Origin: Limnospira fusiformis SAG 85.79 | GTDB taxonomy: Bacteria > Cyanobacteriota > Cyanobacteriia > Cyanobacteriales > Microcoleaceae | NCBI RefSeq assembly: GCF_012516315.1 | Contig: NZ_CP051185.1 | Coordinates: 2,345,403 to 2,409,402 of the forward strand | DNA length: 64,000 bases | Reading direction: 5' to 3' | Shown here: positions 25,109 through 34,535 of the stretch, piece by piece | Layout: each line of letters starts with the position of its first letter | Numbering within the stretch: the first letter of the stretch is position 1 | Translations under genes and position numbers: made by a program | The notes under the pieces: model-generated | What the model saw: only the letters and a program-made list of their open reading frames with translations | The model's database searches: none | What the model was told of the DNA's origin: nothing

Positions 25109-26617
25109 TAGGGGCGGGTTCTGCCGTCAATTATCAATTCCCCACGACTATATTCATAAACCCGCCCCACCGTTTATATTGTAGGGGCGGGTTCTGCCGT
25201 CAATTATCAATTCCCCACGACCATATTCATAAACCCGCCCTACCGTTTGGCTGAGAAACCCGGTTTCTTTGAGAAACCGGGTTTCTTGACCTCTGGGGGA
25301 GAAAGCGGTGCGTCTACGATATGTGTAATAATTAATAATGAATAATTAATAATTAATTGTAGGGGCGGGTTCTGCCGTCAATTATCAATTCCCCACGACT
25401 ATATTAATAAACCCGCCCTACCGTTTATATTGTAGGGGCGGGTTCTGCCGTCAATTATCAATTCCCCACGACCATATTCATAAACCCGCCCTACCGTTTG
25501 GCTGAGAAACCCGGTTTCTCAAAGAAACCGGGTTTCTTGACCTCTGGGGGAGAAAGCGGTGCGTCTACGATATGTGTAATAATTAATAATGAATAATTAA
25601 TAATTAATTGTAGGGGCGGGTTCTGCCGTCAATTATCAATTCCCCACGACTATATTAATAAACCCGCCCTACCGTTTATATTGTAGGGGCGGGTTCTGCC
25701 GTCAATTATCAATTCCCGACGACTATATTCATAAACCCGCCCTACCGTTTCGGCTGAGAAACCCGGTTTCTTTGAGAAACCGGGTTTCTTGACCTCTGGG
25801 GGAGAAAGCGGTGCGTCTACGATATGTGTAATAATTAATAATGAATAATTAATAATTAATTGTAGGGGCGGGTTCTGCCGTCAATTATCAATTCCCCACG
25901 ACTATATTCATAAACCCGCCCCACCGTTTATATTGTAGGGGCGGGTTCTGCCGTCAATTATCAATTCCCCACGACCATATTCATAAACCCGCCCTACCGT
26001 TTGGCTGAGAAACCCGGTTTCTTTGAGAAACCGGGTTTCTTGACCTCTGGGGGAGAAAGCGGTGCGTCTACGATATGTGTAATAATTAATAATGAATAAT
26101 TAATAATTAATTGTAGGGGCGGGTTCTGCCGTCAATTATCAATTCCCCACGACCATATTCATAAACCCGCCCTACCGTTTGGCTGAGAAACCCGGTTTCT
26201 TTGAGAAACCGGGTTTCTTGACCTCTGGGGGAGAAAGCGGTGCGTCTACGATATGTGTAATAATTAATAATGAATAATTAATAATTAATTGTAGGGGCGG
26301 GTTCTGCCGTCAATTATCAATTCCCGACGACTATATTCATAAACCCGCCCTACCGTTTCGGCTGAGAAACCCGGTTTCTTTGAGAAACCGGGTTTCTTGA
26401 CCTCTGGGGGAGAAAGGGGCGGGTTCTGCTGTCAATTATCAATTCCCGACGACTATATTCATAAACCCGCCCTACCGTTTCGGCTGAGAAACCGGGTTTC
26501 TTGACCTCTGGGGGAGAAAGGGGCGGGTTCTGCTGTCAATTATCAATTCCCGACGACTATATTCATAAACCCGCCCCACCGTTTCGGCTGAGAAACCCGG
26601 TTTCTTCACCAGTTGAT
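25109..26617. repeat. 1.5-kb palindromic tandem array
   Basis: No gene is seen. Superunits of about 180-250 bp contain one or two blocks bounded by GTAGGGGCGGGTT and AACCCGCCCTAC (inverted), then the hairpin module AGAAACCCGGTTTCT with its complement, then CTTGACCTCTGGGGGAGAAAGCGGTGCGTCTACGATATGTG, then an AT-rich relic. Hairpins occur near 25253, 25502, 25755, 26006, 26183, 26364, 26486 (shortened) and 26588 (half). The hairpin is shared with the 9.6-12.5 kb array. Confidence 0.92.
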
Positions 26618-26622
26618 ATGAT

Positions 26623-26649
26623 GTTGGGTTTCACTGCGTTTCACCCAAC
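26623..26649. terminator. Hairpin downstream of the methyltransferase gene
   Basis: GTTGGGT at 26623-26629 pairs with ACCCAAC at 26643-26649. It lies just beyond the end of the minus-strand gene at 26667 and resembles a hairpin family found widely between cyanobacterial genes. It has no long T-run, so terminator function is tentative. Confidence 0.4.
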
Positions 26650-26666
26650 CTACGGTTTGTAAGAGT

Positions 26667-27995
26667 TTAGCCACAACGTTCTAACAGCACATATAAAAAT
26701 GGGTCTAGGGTGTCTAATAACTCCTTAATTTCATCCCTGGCTTTTTCCTGGCTAACAGGTTCTAGGGTAATGGGGTCTATGGGTCGAATTTGCTGCCACC
26801 GCTGCACTAACTCCTCAATAGTGCAAACCCTCTCCCACAGTGGCAATAAACAAGCTGCTATGCCACTATCCAGATGAATTGGTAGAAAAACAGGTAACCT
26901 GATATACTTGCTAATCTCAAAGGGTTTGTGGTTGGTAATGCAATTAATTAAATCTTCCCGGGACTGGGGGTTAGCTAACTGAGGATGTAGGCTGACTCTG
27001 GCGGTTTCCCAGTCCGAATCACTCCATTCCGACACGGGGATAAAATCTTTACCCTGGTGAGGATGACCACACCAAAAATCTAATAAACGGTGCATGGGTT
27101 GCAGGAGTTCAAATAAATGTAACCTGTCTTCCGTAGACATTTCCGCTAAACCCAACCCGAGAAAAACAGGTAAATCATCTTCATCCTTAAACAAATCCAT
27201 AATTTCCCAATGTCGCCAATTTAACATACTGATAAACTCTAAATCAGCAGCTTTCAAAGCCGCAAAAACATCCGGGATAGTGAAACCTTTATCACCCAGC
27301 AATAGATGATTACTTAAAAGACATTCTTCGGATTCTGTATTTTGTGTATTCCAGGCTTGCTGTTTAAGCAATACCTGGTCTTTCAGAGATTTCATGGTTT
27401 CTCGCGCCATTTCCATCTGCATTTCTCCGGGTTGTTCATCCATTAACCCAATCATTTTAAAAAATTCCTGGAATTTCAAATAGTTTTGGCGTTGGAAAGC
27501 ACTGTGTAGATTGGTTCTAATAATACCATCGGGTTTCAGCACCGATTTCATGGCTTGCAACCCTTCTACGATATCCGGTAGTAAGTAGAGAACTTCATCG
27601 TTATTGATATAGTCAAACTCCCAACCCAAGCTGGGTAGTTCCTCAATATACATAGCATGAAATTCGGCATTTTCTATGCCATGATATTTCAATCTATCGC
27701 GGGAGGCTTCTACGGACTTTTCGGAGATGTCAATACCCACGATTTTCGCACCAGGATTAGCTAATGCTAATGCCAACGCCTTATATCCACTACCACAGCC
27801 AGCATCTAAAATAACTTTACCTTCGGTTTGAATAACCTGTTGGTTTCTCAGATAATAGGGAGTCAGCAAGTTATGAATATAAAGGCGTTCATAATCAGTC
27901 TTGGGGGATGTCTCTATAGGGATTCTAGGATACAGGGTAAAGTCGAACTGCTCGCGAATTTTCCGTTGTAGGTCCGATTCATTTATGGTTGACAT
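26667..27995 (-). CDS. Class I SAM-dependent methyltransferase with C-terminal extension
   Basis: 442 residues. The methyltransferase core covers about 35-190: motif I VILDAGCGSGYKALALAL, motif II acidic end in IVGIDISEKSVEASRDRL, and the post-I region EFDYINNDEVLYLLPD. The C-terminal 230 residues are a helical and partly acidic domain of a kind seen next to TPR glycosyltransferases in cyanobacteria; no function is known to me. It is the last gene of a three-gene minus-strand set with the two OGT-like genes, 50 bp after the previous one. Confidence 0.82.
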   Translation of the reverse strand: MSTINESDLQRKIREQFDFTLYPRIPIETSPKTDYERLYIHNLLTPYYLRNQQVIQTEGKVILDAGCGSGYKALALALANPGAKIVGIDISEKSVEASRDRLKYHGIENAEFHAMYIEELPSLGWEFDYINNDEVLYLLPDIVEGLQAMKSVLKPDGIIRTNLHSAFQRQNYLKFQEFFKMIGLMDEQPGEMQMEMARETMKSLKDQVLLKQQAWNTQNTESEECLLSNHLLLGDKGFTIPDVFAALKAADLEFISMLNWRHWEIMDLFKDEDDLPVFLGLGLAEMSTEDRLHLFELLQPMHRLLDFWCGHPHQGKDFIPVSEWSDSDWETARVSLHPQLANPQSREDLINCITNHKPFEISKYIRLPVFLPIHLDSGIAACLLPLWERVCTIEELVQRWQQIRPIDPITLEPVSQEKARDEIKELLDTLDPFLYVLLERCG

Positions 27996-28045
27996 TGGGA
28001 TTGAATCTCCATATAATTTAACAGAGAGCTATAATAGCGTATATG

Positions 28046-30280
28046 CTAACAACTGCCACCGTCAATATACCGCTGCCACATTTCCTGATAGGCTTTTTCC
28101 ATGTCGCGGGTAAACTGCTTGCCATTCCACAAAGGAGCAGTCCGCCTAGACTTGCGTAGTTTCCAGGAGATATCTTGGCGCAACCTTTCATCCGTTCCCA
28201 GACGAACCCCCCACTCCACATATTCCTCATCAGTCCAAGCAATACCCTCGGTGATACCAGCATTCATCATCATGGTATAACTATTGCGGGCTGCAAACTG
28301 TTCCCCTACCCTAGTCACCAGAGGAATACCCATCCACAGGGTTTCCATGGTGGTGGTTGCGCCGTTGTAGGGGTAGGTATCCAGCACCACATCTGCTATA
28401 AGTAAATTAGCACGATGTTCTTCTTCCAATTTTACGGGCGTAATAAATTTAATTCTCTCCCTAGTTATTCCTTGTTGATTGGCGATGTCAAAAAAGAACT
28501 GATTTAAAGAATCTTGTTGACCAAATCCCTTGACCAGAAAATAACTATTGGGAACTTCCCTTAAAATCTCCAATTGCAACTTGGCGATGTGGGGATTGTA
28601 CTTAGGGCCTCTTTGCAACCCTAGATAAACTATTGCATCATCAGGAATTTCTAAATCAGCACGGGTCATGGTGGGTACAGATACTTCAAAACCATCCACA
28701 GCTAAATAGGTTTGAGGTAGCCTCCAGATAGTTTCCTGATAATATTCTTGAGCATTTTCTGGCAACACATAGGGATCAGCAATAAAATAATCAACTGTTG
28801 GCACTGCTGAAGCATCCCAACCGAGCCAAGTCACTTGTATGGGAGCTGGTTTGAGTGCCATTATCGCACTCATATTGGAAGTGGTCAAGCTATCCATATC
28901 CACTAGGATATCTATTTGATCAGCATAAATTTGCTCGGCTAAGTCTATCTTGACAGAACTATATTTATGTATGTGGTCAGAGTTAGCAATATACCATTCT
29001 TGAATCGGATCGTAAAAAACTCTGTATTCGGTCATGTAAGTGTAAATTTCAAAGTTATGGCGATCGCCATATTTCCATAAACTACGAGCCAGCCAACCGA
29101 CCGAGTGCCTCCTCAAACAAGATGAAACATACCCAATCTTTAGTTTCCTTGGGGATGGTTGTACCCCCTGCCGCAAACTTGTATGGCGACCCCGAAATTT
29201 GGTAATTAGCTGCGGAAAGGCTATTTCCACGTTAGATTGACATACCTGACAAATTTGTTTTCTCATCGAGAGATTTTCCCGAGGATTATCGACTATATAG
29301 GGAAAATAAAAAGAGGTTGTATAAAGACCAACCCCCATTGATGAAGTTCCCAGATTCTTAGGATGTTCAACAATCAATTGGTCAATTAATAACTTGTGTT
29401 GTTCAACAACATCCCACAGTTCATCCCAGTATCCACCCGCAGTGAGTAGGGCTTTGAGAATGGTGAAACTTTGGCACAGTTTTTCCGGTATAGTTTCCAC
29501 CACTGAATAGGCACGTTTAGCATATTCTATGCCTTGGGGATAGTCCCCTATATCAGTAAATAGTGCAGCAAGAGAATTCAGTAATTCTCTACTTCTTGGT
29601 GCTAACTGTAAACCTATCTGGCATAACTCTATGGCTTTTAAATGTTGATGTGCGGTACGGGCTAAATCAAAGGTCATATCTATAATGACTCTGATAAATT
29701 TTTCCTCACTAGTAACATAAGGTATCATCGCTGTTAGCAACTCTAAAGATGAGGGTTCTAGGGTGGCAACCTGCAAGACTTTTTCGGTAACTCTGATTAA
29801 TAACTCCTGATTAATATTTGCACTCAAGGAGCTATTTTGTAAGATGTCAATAATTCCATAGTCTTTGATGATATCTGGGGTATAGGCATTAATGGCAATT
29901 GACAAATCAATTAAAGCCAGCAAATTATGAATGTCTGTGGGATTCAGTTCTCTAAGATGTTGGCGAATCACCCAGGCTAATTGATGATTTTCTAATTGGG
30001 CTTGCCGATTAGCTTCTTGGTAGAGAATATTACTTAATTCATTACTCCAATACTCAACCGGTTCTATATCTTCCTCATTGATAGCTAACAACCAGGTGAT
30101 TTGGGCTTCTTCCTCTTGACCTTCTAGCAGCAACATCAAACCCAGATAAAAATAATAATACTTATTATTAGGTTCTGCCTCAATAGCTGCTTCATAATAT
30201 CTAATCGCCTGCTGGTATTGGCAATTATGGAGATACTTTTCGGCTTGCTGACGAATCTCGGCTACTAAATCACTGGTCAT
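28046..30280 (-). CDS. TPR plus O-GlcNAc transferase-like (SPINDLY/GT41) protein, copy 2
   Basis: About 744 residues from ATG 30280; an in-frame TTG/ATG pair at 30328/30325 would add 15-16 residues. TPR units occupy about 1-310. The GT41-like catalytic region follows: KIGYVSSCLRRHSVGWLARS, IDILVDMDSLT, PAPIQVTWLGWDASAVPTVD, VYLGLQRGPKYNP and DTYPYNGATTTMETLWMG. In this family the domain transfers GlcNAc or fucose to Ser/Thr of proteins. The last 120 residues are almost identical to the upstream paralogue even at DNA level. Confidence 0.87.
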   Translation of the reverse strand: MTSDLVAEIRQQAEKYLHNCQYQQAIRYYEAAIEAEPNNKYYYFYLGLMLLLEGQEEEAQITWLLAINEEDIEPVEYWSNELSNILYQEANRQAQLENHQLAWVIRQHLRELNPTDIHNLLALIDLSIAINAYTPDIIKDYGIIDILQNSSLSANINQELLIRVTEKVLQVATLEPSSLELLTAMIPYVTSEEKFIRVIIDMTFDLARTAHQHLKAIELCQIGLQLAPRSRELLNSLAALFTDIGDYPQGIEYAKRAYSVVETIPEKLCQSFTILKALLTAGGYWDELWDVVEQHKLLIDQLIVEHPKNLGTSSMGVGLYTTSFYFPYIVDNPRENLSMRKQICQVCQSNVEIAFPQLITKFRGRHTSLRQGVQPSPRKLKIGYVSSCLRRHSVGWLARSLWKYGDRHNFEIYTYMTEYRVFYDPIQEWYIANSDHIHKYSSVKIDLAEQIYADQIDILVDMDSLTTSNMSAIMALKPAPIQVTWLGWDASAVPTVDYFIADPYVLPENAQEYYQETIWRLPQTYLAVDGFEVSVPTMTRADLEIPDDAIVYLGLQRGPKYNPHIAKLQLEILREVPNSYFLVKGFGQQDSLNQFFFDIANQQGITRERIKFITPVKLEEEHRANLLIADVVLDTYPYNGATTTMETLWMGIPLVTRVGEQFAARNSYTMMMNAGITEGIAWTDEEYVEWGVRLGTDERLRQDISWKLRKSRRTAPLWNGKQFTRDMEKAYQEMWQRYIDGGSC

Positions 30281-30364
30281 TTTCACAATACCTATTATCC
30301 TTGAATTCAATTGATGCTGGCTCATCAACTCCTGGGAGTCATTAGCCCATGAAAAATTGATAAT

Positions 30365-32605
30365 TTATGATTGTCCGCTAGTATATATTGTCCACATTTC
30401 CTGATAGGCTTTTTCCATCTCCCGCGTGAACTGCTTACTATTCCACAAAGGAGCAGTCCGCCTAGACTTGCGTAATTTCCATGAGATATCCTGGCGCAGT
30501 CTTTCATCGGTTCCCAGACGAACCCCCCACTCCACATATTCCTCATCAGTCCAAGCAATACCCTCGGTGATGCCAGCATTCATCATCATTGTATAACTAT
30601 TGCGGGCTGCAAACTGTTCCCCTACCCTAGTCACGAGAGGAATACCCATCCACAGGGTTTCCAGGGTGGTGGTTGCGCCGTTGTAGGGGTAGCTATCCAG
30701 CACCACATCTGCTATAAGTAAATTAGCGCGATGGGTTTGCTCCAGCCACACTGGACTTGTCAGTCGCAACTGTTCTCGACTAACTCCCTGTTCTTCTGCT
30801 AACTCAAAAAACAGACCAGCGATGGATTGCTCTTTATCGAATCCCTTAATCATTAGATAACTATTGGGTACTTGTTTCAGAATTTGCATTTGCAGTTGGG
30901 CGAGTTCTGGGTTGTATTTCGGCCCCCTTTGGGCGGTAAAATAAACAATGGCATTTTCGGGAATATTGATATCCTGTCTTCGCAAACTGGGAATGCCGAC
31001 CTCGAAGCCACCGACCGCCACATAGGTTTGAGGCAGTCGCCAGATGGTTTCTGAGTAATAATCCTGGGCATTTTCTGGCAAAACATAGGGGTCGGCAATA
31101 AAATAGTCAACGGTGGGTATAGCAGAGGCATCCCATCCCAACCAGGTGACTTGTACTGGTGCGGGTTTCAGTGCCATAATGGCGCAGGTATTGGTTAATG
31201 TCAGGCTATCTAAATCAACGAGAATATCAATCTGGTCTTCAGAAATTTGCTCGGCAACTTCTGTACTGACGATTCCATATTGATAAGACTTGGTGGCTTG
31301 TTCTGCATACCAGTTTTGCAGAGCATCTTGTCGATTTTCTGCCCCAATCATATAGGCATAAATTTCAAATTGATGGCGATCGTGATGTTGAAATAACCAG
31401 CGAGATATCCAACCCACAGAATGCCGCCGGAAACAATAAGATATATAACCAATCTTTAGGGTTTTATTGGTCGCGGATTGATGGCGTTTCTGTAAATTCC
31501 GGGCTTGATATGTGGCGATATTTTCTGCCAGAGCAGTTTCTAAGTTGGCTTGGCAAATTTGAGCAACTTGAGTCTTTGTTTGTGAGTTTACGGCAGGGCA
31601 ATCTCTCACATAAGGAAAGAAAAAGTTGGTATTATATAACTGCATAACCCCAGTCCCCAAGTTTAGGGGCGGGTCTTTCAGCATAGCATCCAGCAATGAT
31701 TCCTGATGTTTTACCACCTCTCGCACTTGCTTTGTGCATCCCCCCTGAGACATCAGACCACTGATCATAAAATTGCTATCCAGGGCTTGCTGATCTGGGG
31801 ATTCAGTGAGATGATAGGAACGTCTGGCATATTCAATGCCATCGTCATACTCGGTTAATTGAATACAAAATTGAGCCAAAGCCCTCAGCAACTCTTGATG
31901 ATTCGGTGCCAGGTTCAACAATAACTCTCCATAGCCCTTGGCTATACTTGTTTTCGCAAAGGAATAGGCAATATCGTATAATTTAGGGATTAGGCTAGTG
32001 ACAAACTCCGGTTGCTCACCAACATGGTTAATCAGCGCCTGTCCCAATTCCATAGATAGGGGATTAATTGCATCTACAACTAAGAGTTTTTTCCACAGGT
32101 GCAGGAGTAAATCTGGATTGACATTGATGGACTCCTGTTGCAGTAACGGAACCAGTCCATATTCTGCGATCTCATTTACGGTATAGGTTTTCAGGGTAAT
32201 TGATAAATCAATTAACTGTAATATATTATTAATATCATCGGGATTTATTTGCTGGATGTGTTGGCGAATCCCCCAAGCCACGGAATAGTCTTCGGCGACG
32301 GTTCGTGCGTCGGCTTCTGATGATAGCACCTGGAGTAAATCTATCGTCCACAGGTCAATCTGTTCTGGTTCTCCATCGCTCATGGCTACCAGCCAGGTGG
32401 TCTGGGCTTCTTCCTCCCGCTCCTGTAGCAGTAGGGTTAGCCCCAGTTTCCAGTAATTATATTTGTAGTCTGGATTTAGATTGATGGCTTGTTCATATAA
32501 AATGGCTGCTTGTTGATAATCCCTTTTCTGCAAGCAAATATCAGCTTCTGCTGATAAACTCTTATGCTTTTCCAATATCTGATTATCAATCATAGTCCCA
32601 GCCAT
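30365..32605 (-). CDS. TPR plus O-GlcNAc transferase-like (SPINDLY/GT41) protein, copy 1
   Basis: 746 residues, same layout as its downstream neighbour. TPR helices fill about 15-310 and the GT41 region follows with KIGYISYCFRRHSVGWISRW, IDILVDLDSLT, PAPVQVTWLGWDASAIPTVD and DSYPYNGATTTLETLWMG. The QVTWLG and NGATTT elements are the clearest family marks. ATG 32605 is used; a second ATG four codons later is possible. It is first of the minus-strand set and lies next to the pilin gene, from which it is separated by a strong hairpin. Confidence 0.87.
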   Translation of the reverse strand: MAGTMIDNQILEKHKSLSAEADICLQKRDYQQAAILYEQAINLNPDYKYNYWKLGLTLLLQEREEEAQTTWLVAMSDGEPEQIDLWTIDLLQVLSSEADARTVAEDYSVAWGIRQHIQQINPDDINNILQLIDLSITLKTYTVNEIAEYGLVPLLQQESINVNPDLLLHLWKKLLVVDAINPLSMELGQALINHVGEQPEFVTSLIPKLYDIAYSFAKTSIAKGYGELLLNLAPNHQELLRALAQFCIQLTEYDDGIEYARRSYHLTESPDQQALDSNFMISGLMSQGGCTKQVREVVKHQESLLDAMLKDPPLNLGTGVMQLYNTNFFFPYVRDCPAVNSQTKTQVAQICQANLETALAENIATYQARNLQKRHQSATNKTLKIGYISYCFRRHSVGWISRWLFQHHDRHQFEIYAYMIGAENRQDALQNWYAEQATKSYQYGIVSTEVAEQISEDQIDILVDLDSLTLTNTCAIMALKPAPVQVTWLGWDASAIPTVDYFIADPYVLPENAQDYYSETIWRLPQTYVAVGGFEVGIPSLRRQDINIPENAIVYFTAQRGPKYNPELAQLQMQILKQVPNSYLMIKGFDKEQSIAGLFFELAEEQGVSREQLRLTSPVWLEQTHRANLLIADVVLDSYPYNGATTTLETLWMGIPLVTRVGEQFAARNSYTMMMNAGITEGIAWTDEEYVEWGVRLGTDERLRQDISWKLRKSRRTAPLWNSKQFTREMEKAYQEMWTIYTSGQS

Positions 32606-32631
32606 AAACTCAATTAACTATTATAAAACAA

Positions 32632-32659
32632 AATAGGTAGCACTAATGTACTACCTATT
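32632..32659. terminator. Bidirectional intrinsic terminator
   Basis: AATAGGTAG (32632-32640) pairs with CTACCTATT (32651-32659) around a 10-nt loop. T-rich tracts follow on both strands (TTTTCCTG on plus, TTGTTTTAT on minus). It most likely ends the pilin transcript coming from 33328, so the OGT-like genes have their own promoter. Confidence 0.7.
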
Positions 32660-32824
32660 TTTCCTGATTTCAAGTTGTGTCAGTTTCTGATTTCATCATC
32701 AACAAGGGCAATATAGTTATTGCTTCAACAGTCCCACCGTATGCCATCGCTAAATGCTATAGTTGACAATGGGGTTAAAGACCCTAGCTGACTCCATCTG
32801 AAACCTAAACTGCTGGATTATCTA

Positions 32825-33328
32825 TTAAATTCCTCTAAAATTAGCTCCACAGTCACTATTACCCGCAGCAAAGCTTGCTTCGGTGTCTGCAGCTTTCGCT
32901 TCGCACAGTTTAGCCAAAGTGGTACTTTCGTTTCCTATGGTTTTACCTACCCAGACCAGGCCACCAAAGTCCCGGAGATTAGGAGCACCTTTGGCATTAA
33001 CCACCGCACCAACAGTAGCATTAGCAAGTAGATTATAAGTGTAGTTTTCTGTAACGCTGCTGATACCCAAACCCAATTGAGTTAAATCGGTAGTAAACTC
33101 GCCAGCTTCCATCAAACGTGCTTGTTGAGCCCGGTTGACGGAACCAACGTATGTTCTGGCTTCGGACTCCCTGGCTTTGTTAGCTTGGTTTAAGAAGGAA
33201 GGCAGAGCGATCGCCGACAAAATACCGATAATGATGATTACAACTAACAGTTCGATTAAGGTGAAACCACCGTCTCTTTTTTTCTGAGAGATATGTTGCA
33301 GGAATTTGGCTTTAAGTTCAGTCTTCAT
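32825..33328 (-). CDS. Type IV pilin-like protein (PilA family)
   Basis: 167 residues with a prepilin leader ending KKRDGG, then FTLIELLVVIIIIGILSAIA, which gives the peptidase cut after Gly, the mature Phe1 and Glu5, and the long hydrophobic N-terminal helix. The globular part has two late cysteines (KLCEA and SDCGANF) that could form the D-region disulfide. GAGGAGAA before the ATG is a strong RBS. Major pilin or a secretion-type pseudopilin are both possible; single-copy context and length fit a PilA-type pilin used for motility or DNA uptake. Confidence 0.9.
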   Translation of the reverse strand: MKTELKAKFLQHISQKKRDGGFTLIELLVVIIIIGILSAIALPSFLNQANKARESEARTYVGSVNRAQQARLMEAGEFTTDLTQLGLGISSVTENYTYNLLANATVGAVVNAKGAPNLRDFGGLVWVGKTIGNESTTLAKLCEAKAADTEASFAAGNSDCGANFRGI

Positions 33329-33583
33329 AATTCGTTCTCCTCGGGGTGAAAGAGGTTATTTGTTTTCTGTAGTTCTAACTTACCCACTTCGATCGCAAAT
33401 CATATCACCTGCCGCAAAATTTTTTTTAATTTCTTCCGGAAAATCGTGTATCGCCCTCCCAGTGGGGAATACCGACTAAGGCGGTTAGGGTGGCTGGGTG
33501 TCAGACTCTATGGCCTTCGGGTGTAAGGCGGCCACCAATTGGTAAAATATAGGCGATCGCATCCCATGGCATTCTATATATAA

Positions 33584-33769
33584 ATGGACAACAAACTGTT
33601 ATTTGTGACCAAAATCCTGATCCTATCCCTAGGGCTATCCTTACTGATCAAATATGTCGGGCCAAATTTAGCCATTCCCGAAACCAATGCGATCGCTCTT
33701 TTCGCGGTTCTCTTCCCCTCTTCCCTGCTGGCGGTTCTGTTTTCGTGGCGAATGTGGCTAGACAGATAA
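33584..33769 (+). CDS. Small two-helix membrane protein
   Basis: 61 residues, almost entirely two hydrophobic segments (about 7-25 and 36-54) separated by KYVGPNLAIPETNA, ending in a basic MWLDR. The PETNAIAL turn suggests a conserved cyanobacterial small membrane protein, but I cannot name it. No clear RBS. It converges with the gene at 33786, 16 bp away. Confidence 0.6.
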   Translation: MDNKLLFVTKILILSLGLSLLIKYVGPNLAIPETNAIALFAVLFPSSLLAVLFSWRMWLDR

Positions 33770-33785
33770 GCAGATCCGAGAGGTG

Positions 33786-34214
33786 CTAAACCTCAGTCGG
33801 TTTCTTTTGGGACTCGTGCCATTGCTCCAGCCCTTTCTCATCCCCAGCGAAACTATCTATAGAGACTCGACGCTCTGGCATAGGTTGCACAGGACCATTA
33901 ACAGGGCTATACTTGCAAAAGCAGATCACGATCATATCAAACTCAGCCGTAGAGACATCAGGAGTGTAACTTTCCACCCTAGTTACTTCCCAGTCCCCCT
34001 GGCGATAATGGGTGCTGTAGCCATGTTCAGTGGGATTATGCAACCCATCAATACGAACAAACTCCCTCGGTCGATATCCCAACTCAGGAATAGGTTGATC
34101 AGAAGAGTCGAAATGTTCAGCCAAAATTCTAGTTAAACCCTGGGTATGCTGGAGTTTACGTTCTTTCCAACCAGGTTCACCCTTATCAGCCCGAAAAATG
34201 ATGTATTTTCGCAT
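33786..34214 (-). CDS. Hypothetical protein, 142 aa
   Basis: ATG at 34214 overlaps the TGA of the upstream 69-aa gene by one base (TGATG), so the two are translationally coupled; a TTG at 34217 is the only alternative. The product is soluble and mixed alpha/beta, with regular strands (WEVTRVESYTPD, FDMIVICFCKYSP). I do not recognise a family. It contains a proline-rich loop (PVQPMPERR) and no catalytic motif that I can point to. Confidence 0.55.
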   Translation of the reverse strand: MRKYIIFRADKGEPGWKERKLQHTQGLTRILAEHFDSSDQPIPELGYRPREFVRIDGLHNPTEHGYSTHYRQGDWEVTRVESYTPDVSTAEFDMIVICFCKYSPVNGPVQPMPERRVSIDSFAGDEKGLEQWHESQKKPTEV

Positions 34215-34423
34215 CAATCTTCCTCCTTCTCAGTTTCATTATAACGCCGAGGAAACTCCGTTTTCCCCAGAAATACGCAATCAACCTCAAGGATAGGATC
34301 TGAGGTTACCTCAATTCGCACAAGATTCCACCCATATTTTCGTTCCATATCTTCGCAGCATCCTTCATCTACCGCTGCGTGGCGAGATATATCTTCCTGT
34401 TCATCATATCTGGGTTTGGTCAT
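34214..34423 (-). CDS. Hypothetical acidic protein, 69 aa
   Basis: 69 residues, highly charged, with a paired-cysteine stretch (DEGCCEDMERKYGW) and strands LVRIEVTSDPILEVDCVFLG. No clear RBS precedes the ATG. It is coupled to the following 142-aa gene by a one-base overlap. The two-gene layout with a small first protein could suggest a toxin-antitoxin or regulator-effector pair, but no motif supports that. Confidence 0.5.
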   Translation of the reverse strand: MTKPRYDEQEDISRHAAVDEGCCEDMERKYGWNLVRIEVTSDPILEVDCVFLGKTEFPRRYNETEKEED

Positions 34424-34535
34424 CGGTGGCGGGCTGGCTTTAGTGGAATCGCACTACATAATCTAATATCATAGATCACTATTCTATAGGCGATCGCCTG
34501 TAGAAAAGCAAATTCTCTCACCCTGAACAGTCGCA

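Noticed and set aside
33783..34136. 117-codon plus-strand frame
   Set aside because: Opposite to the 142-aa minus-strand gene, which has coupled start and better composition.
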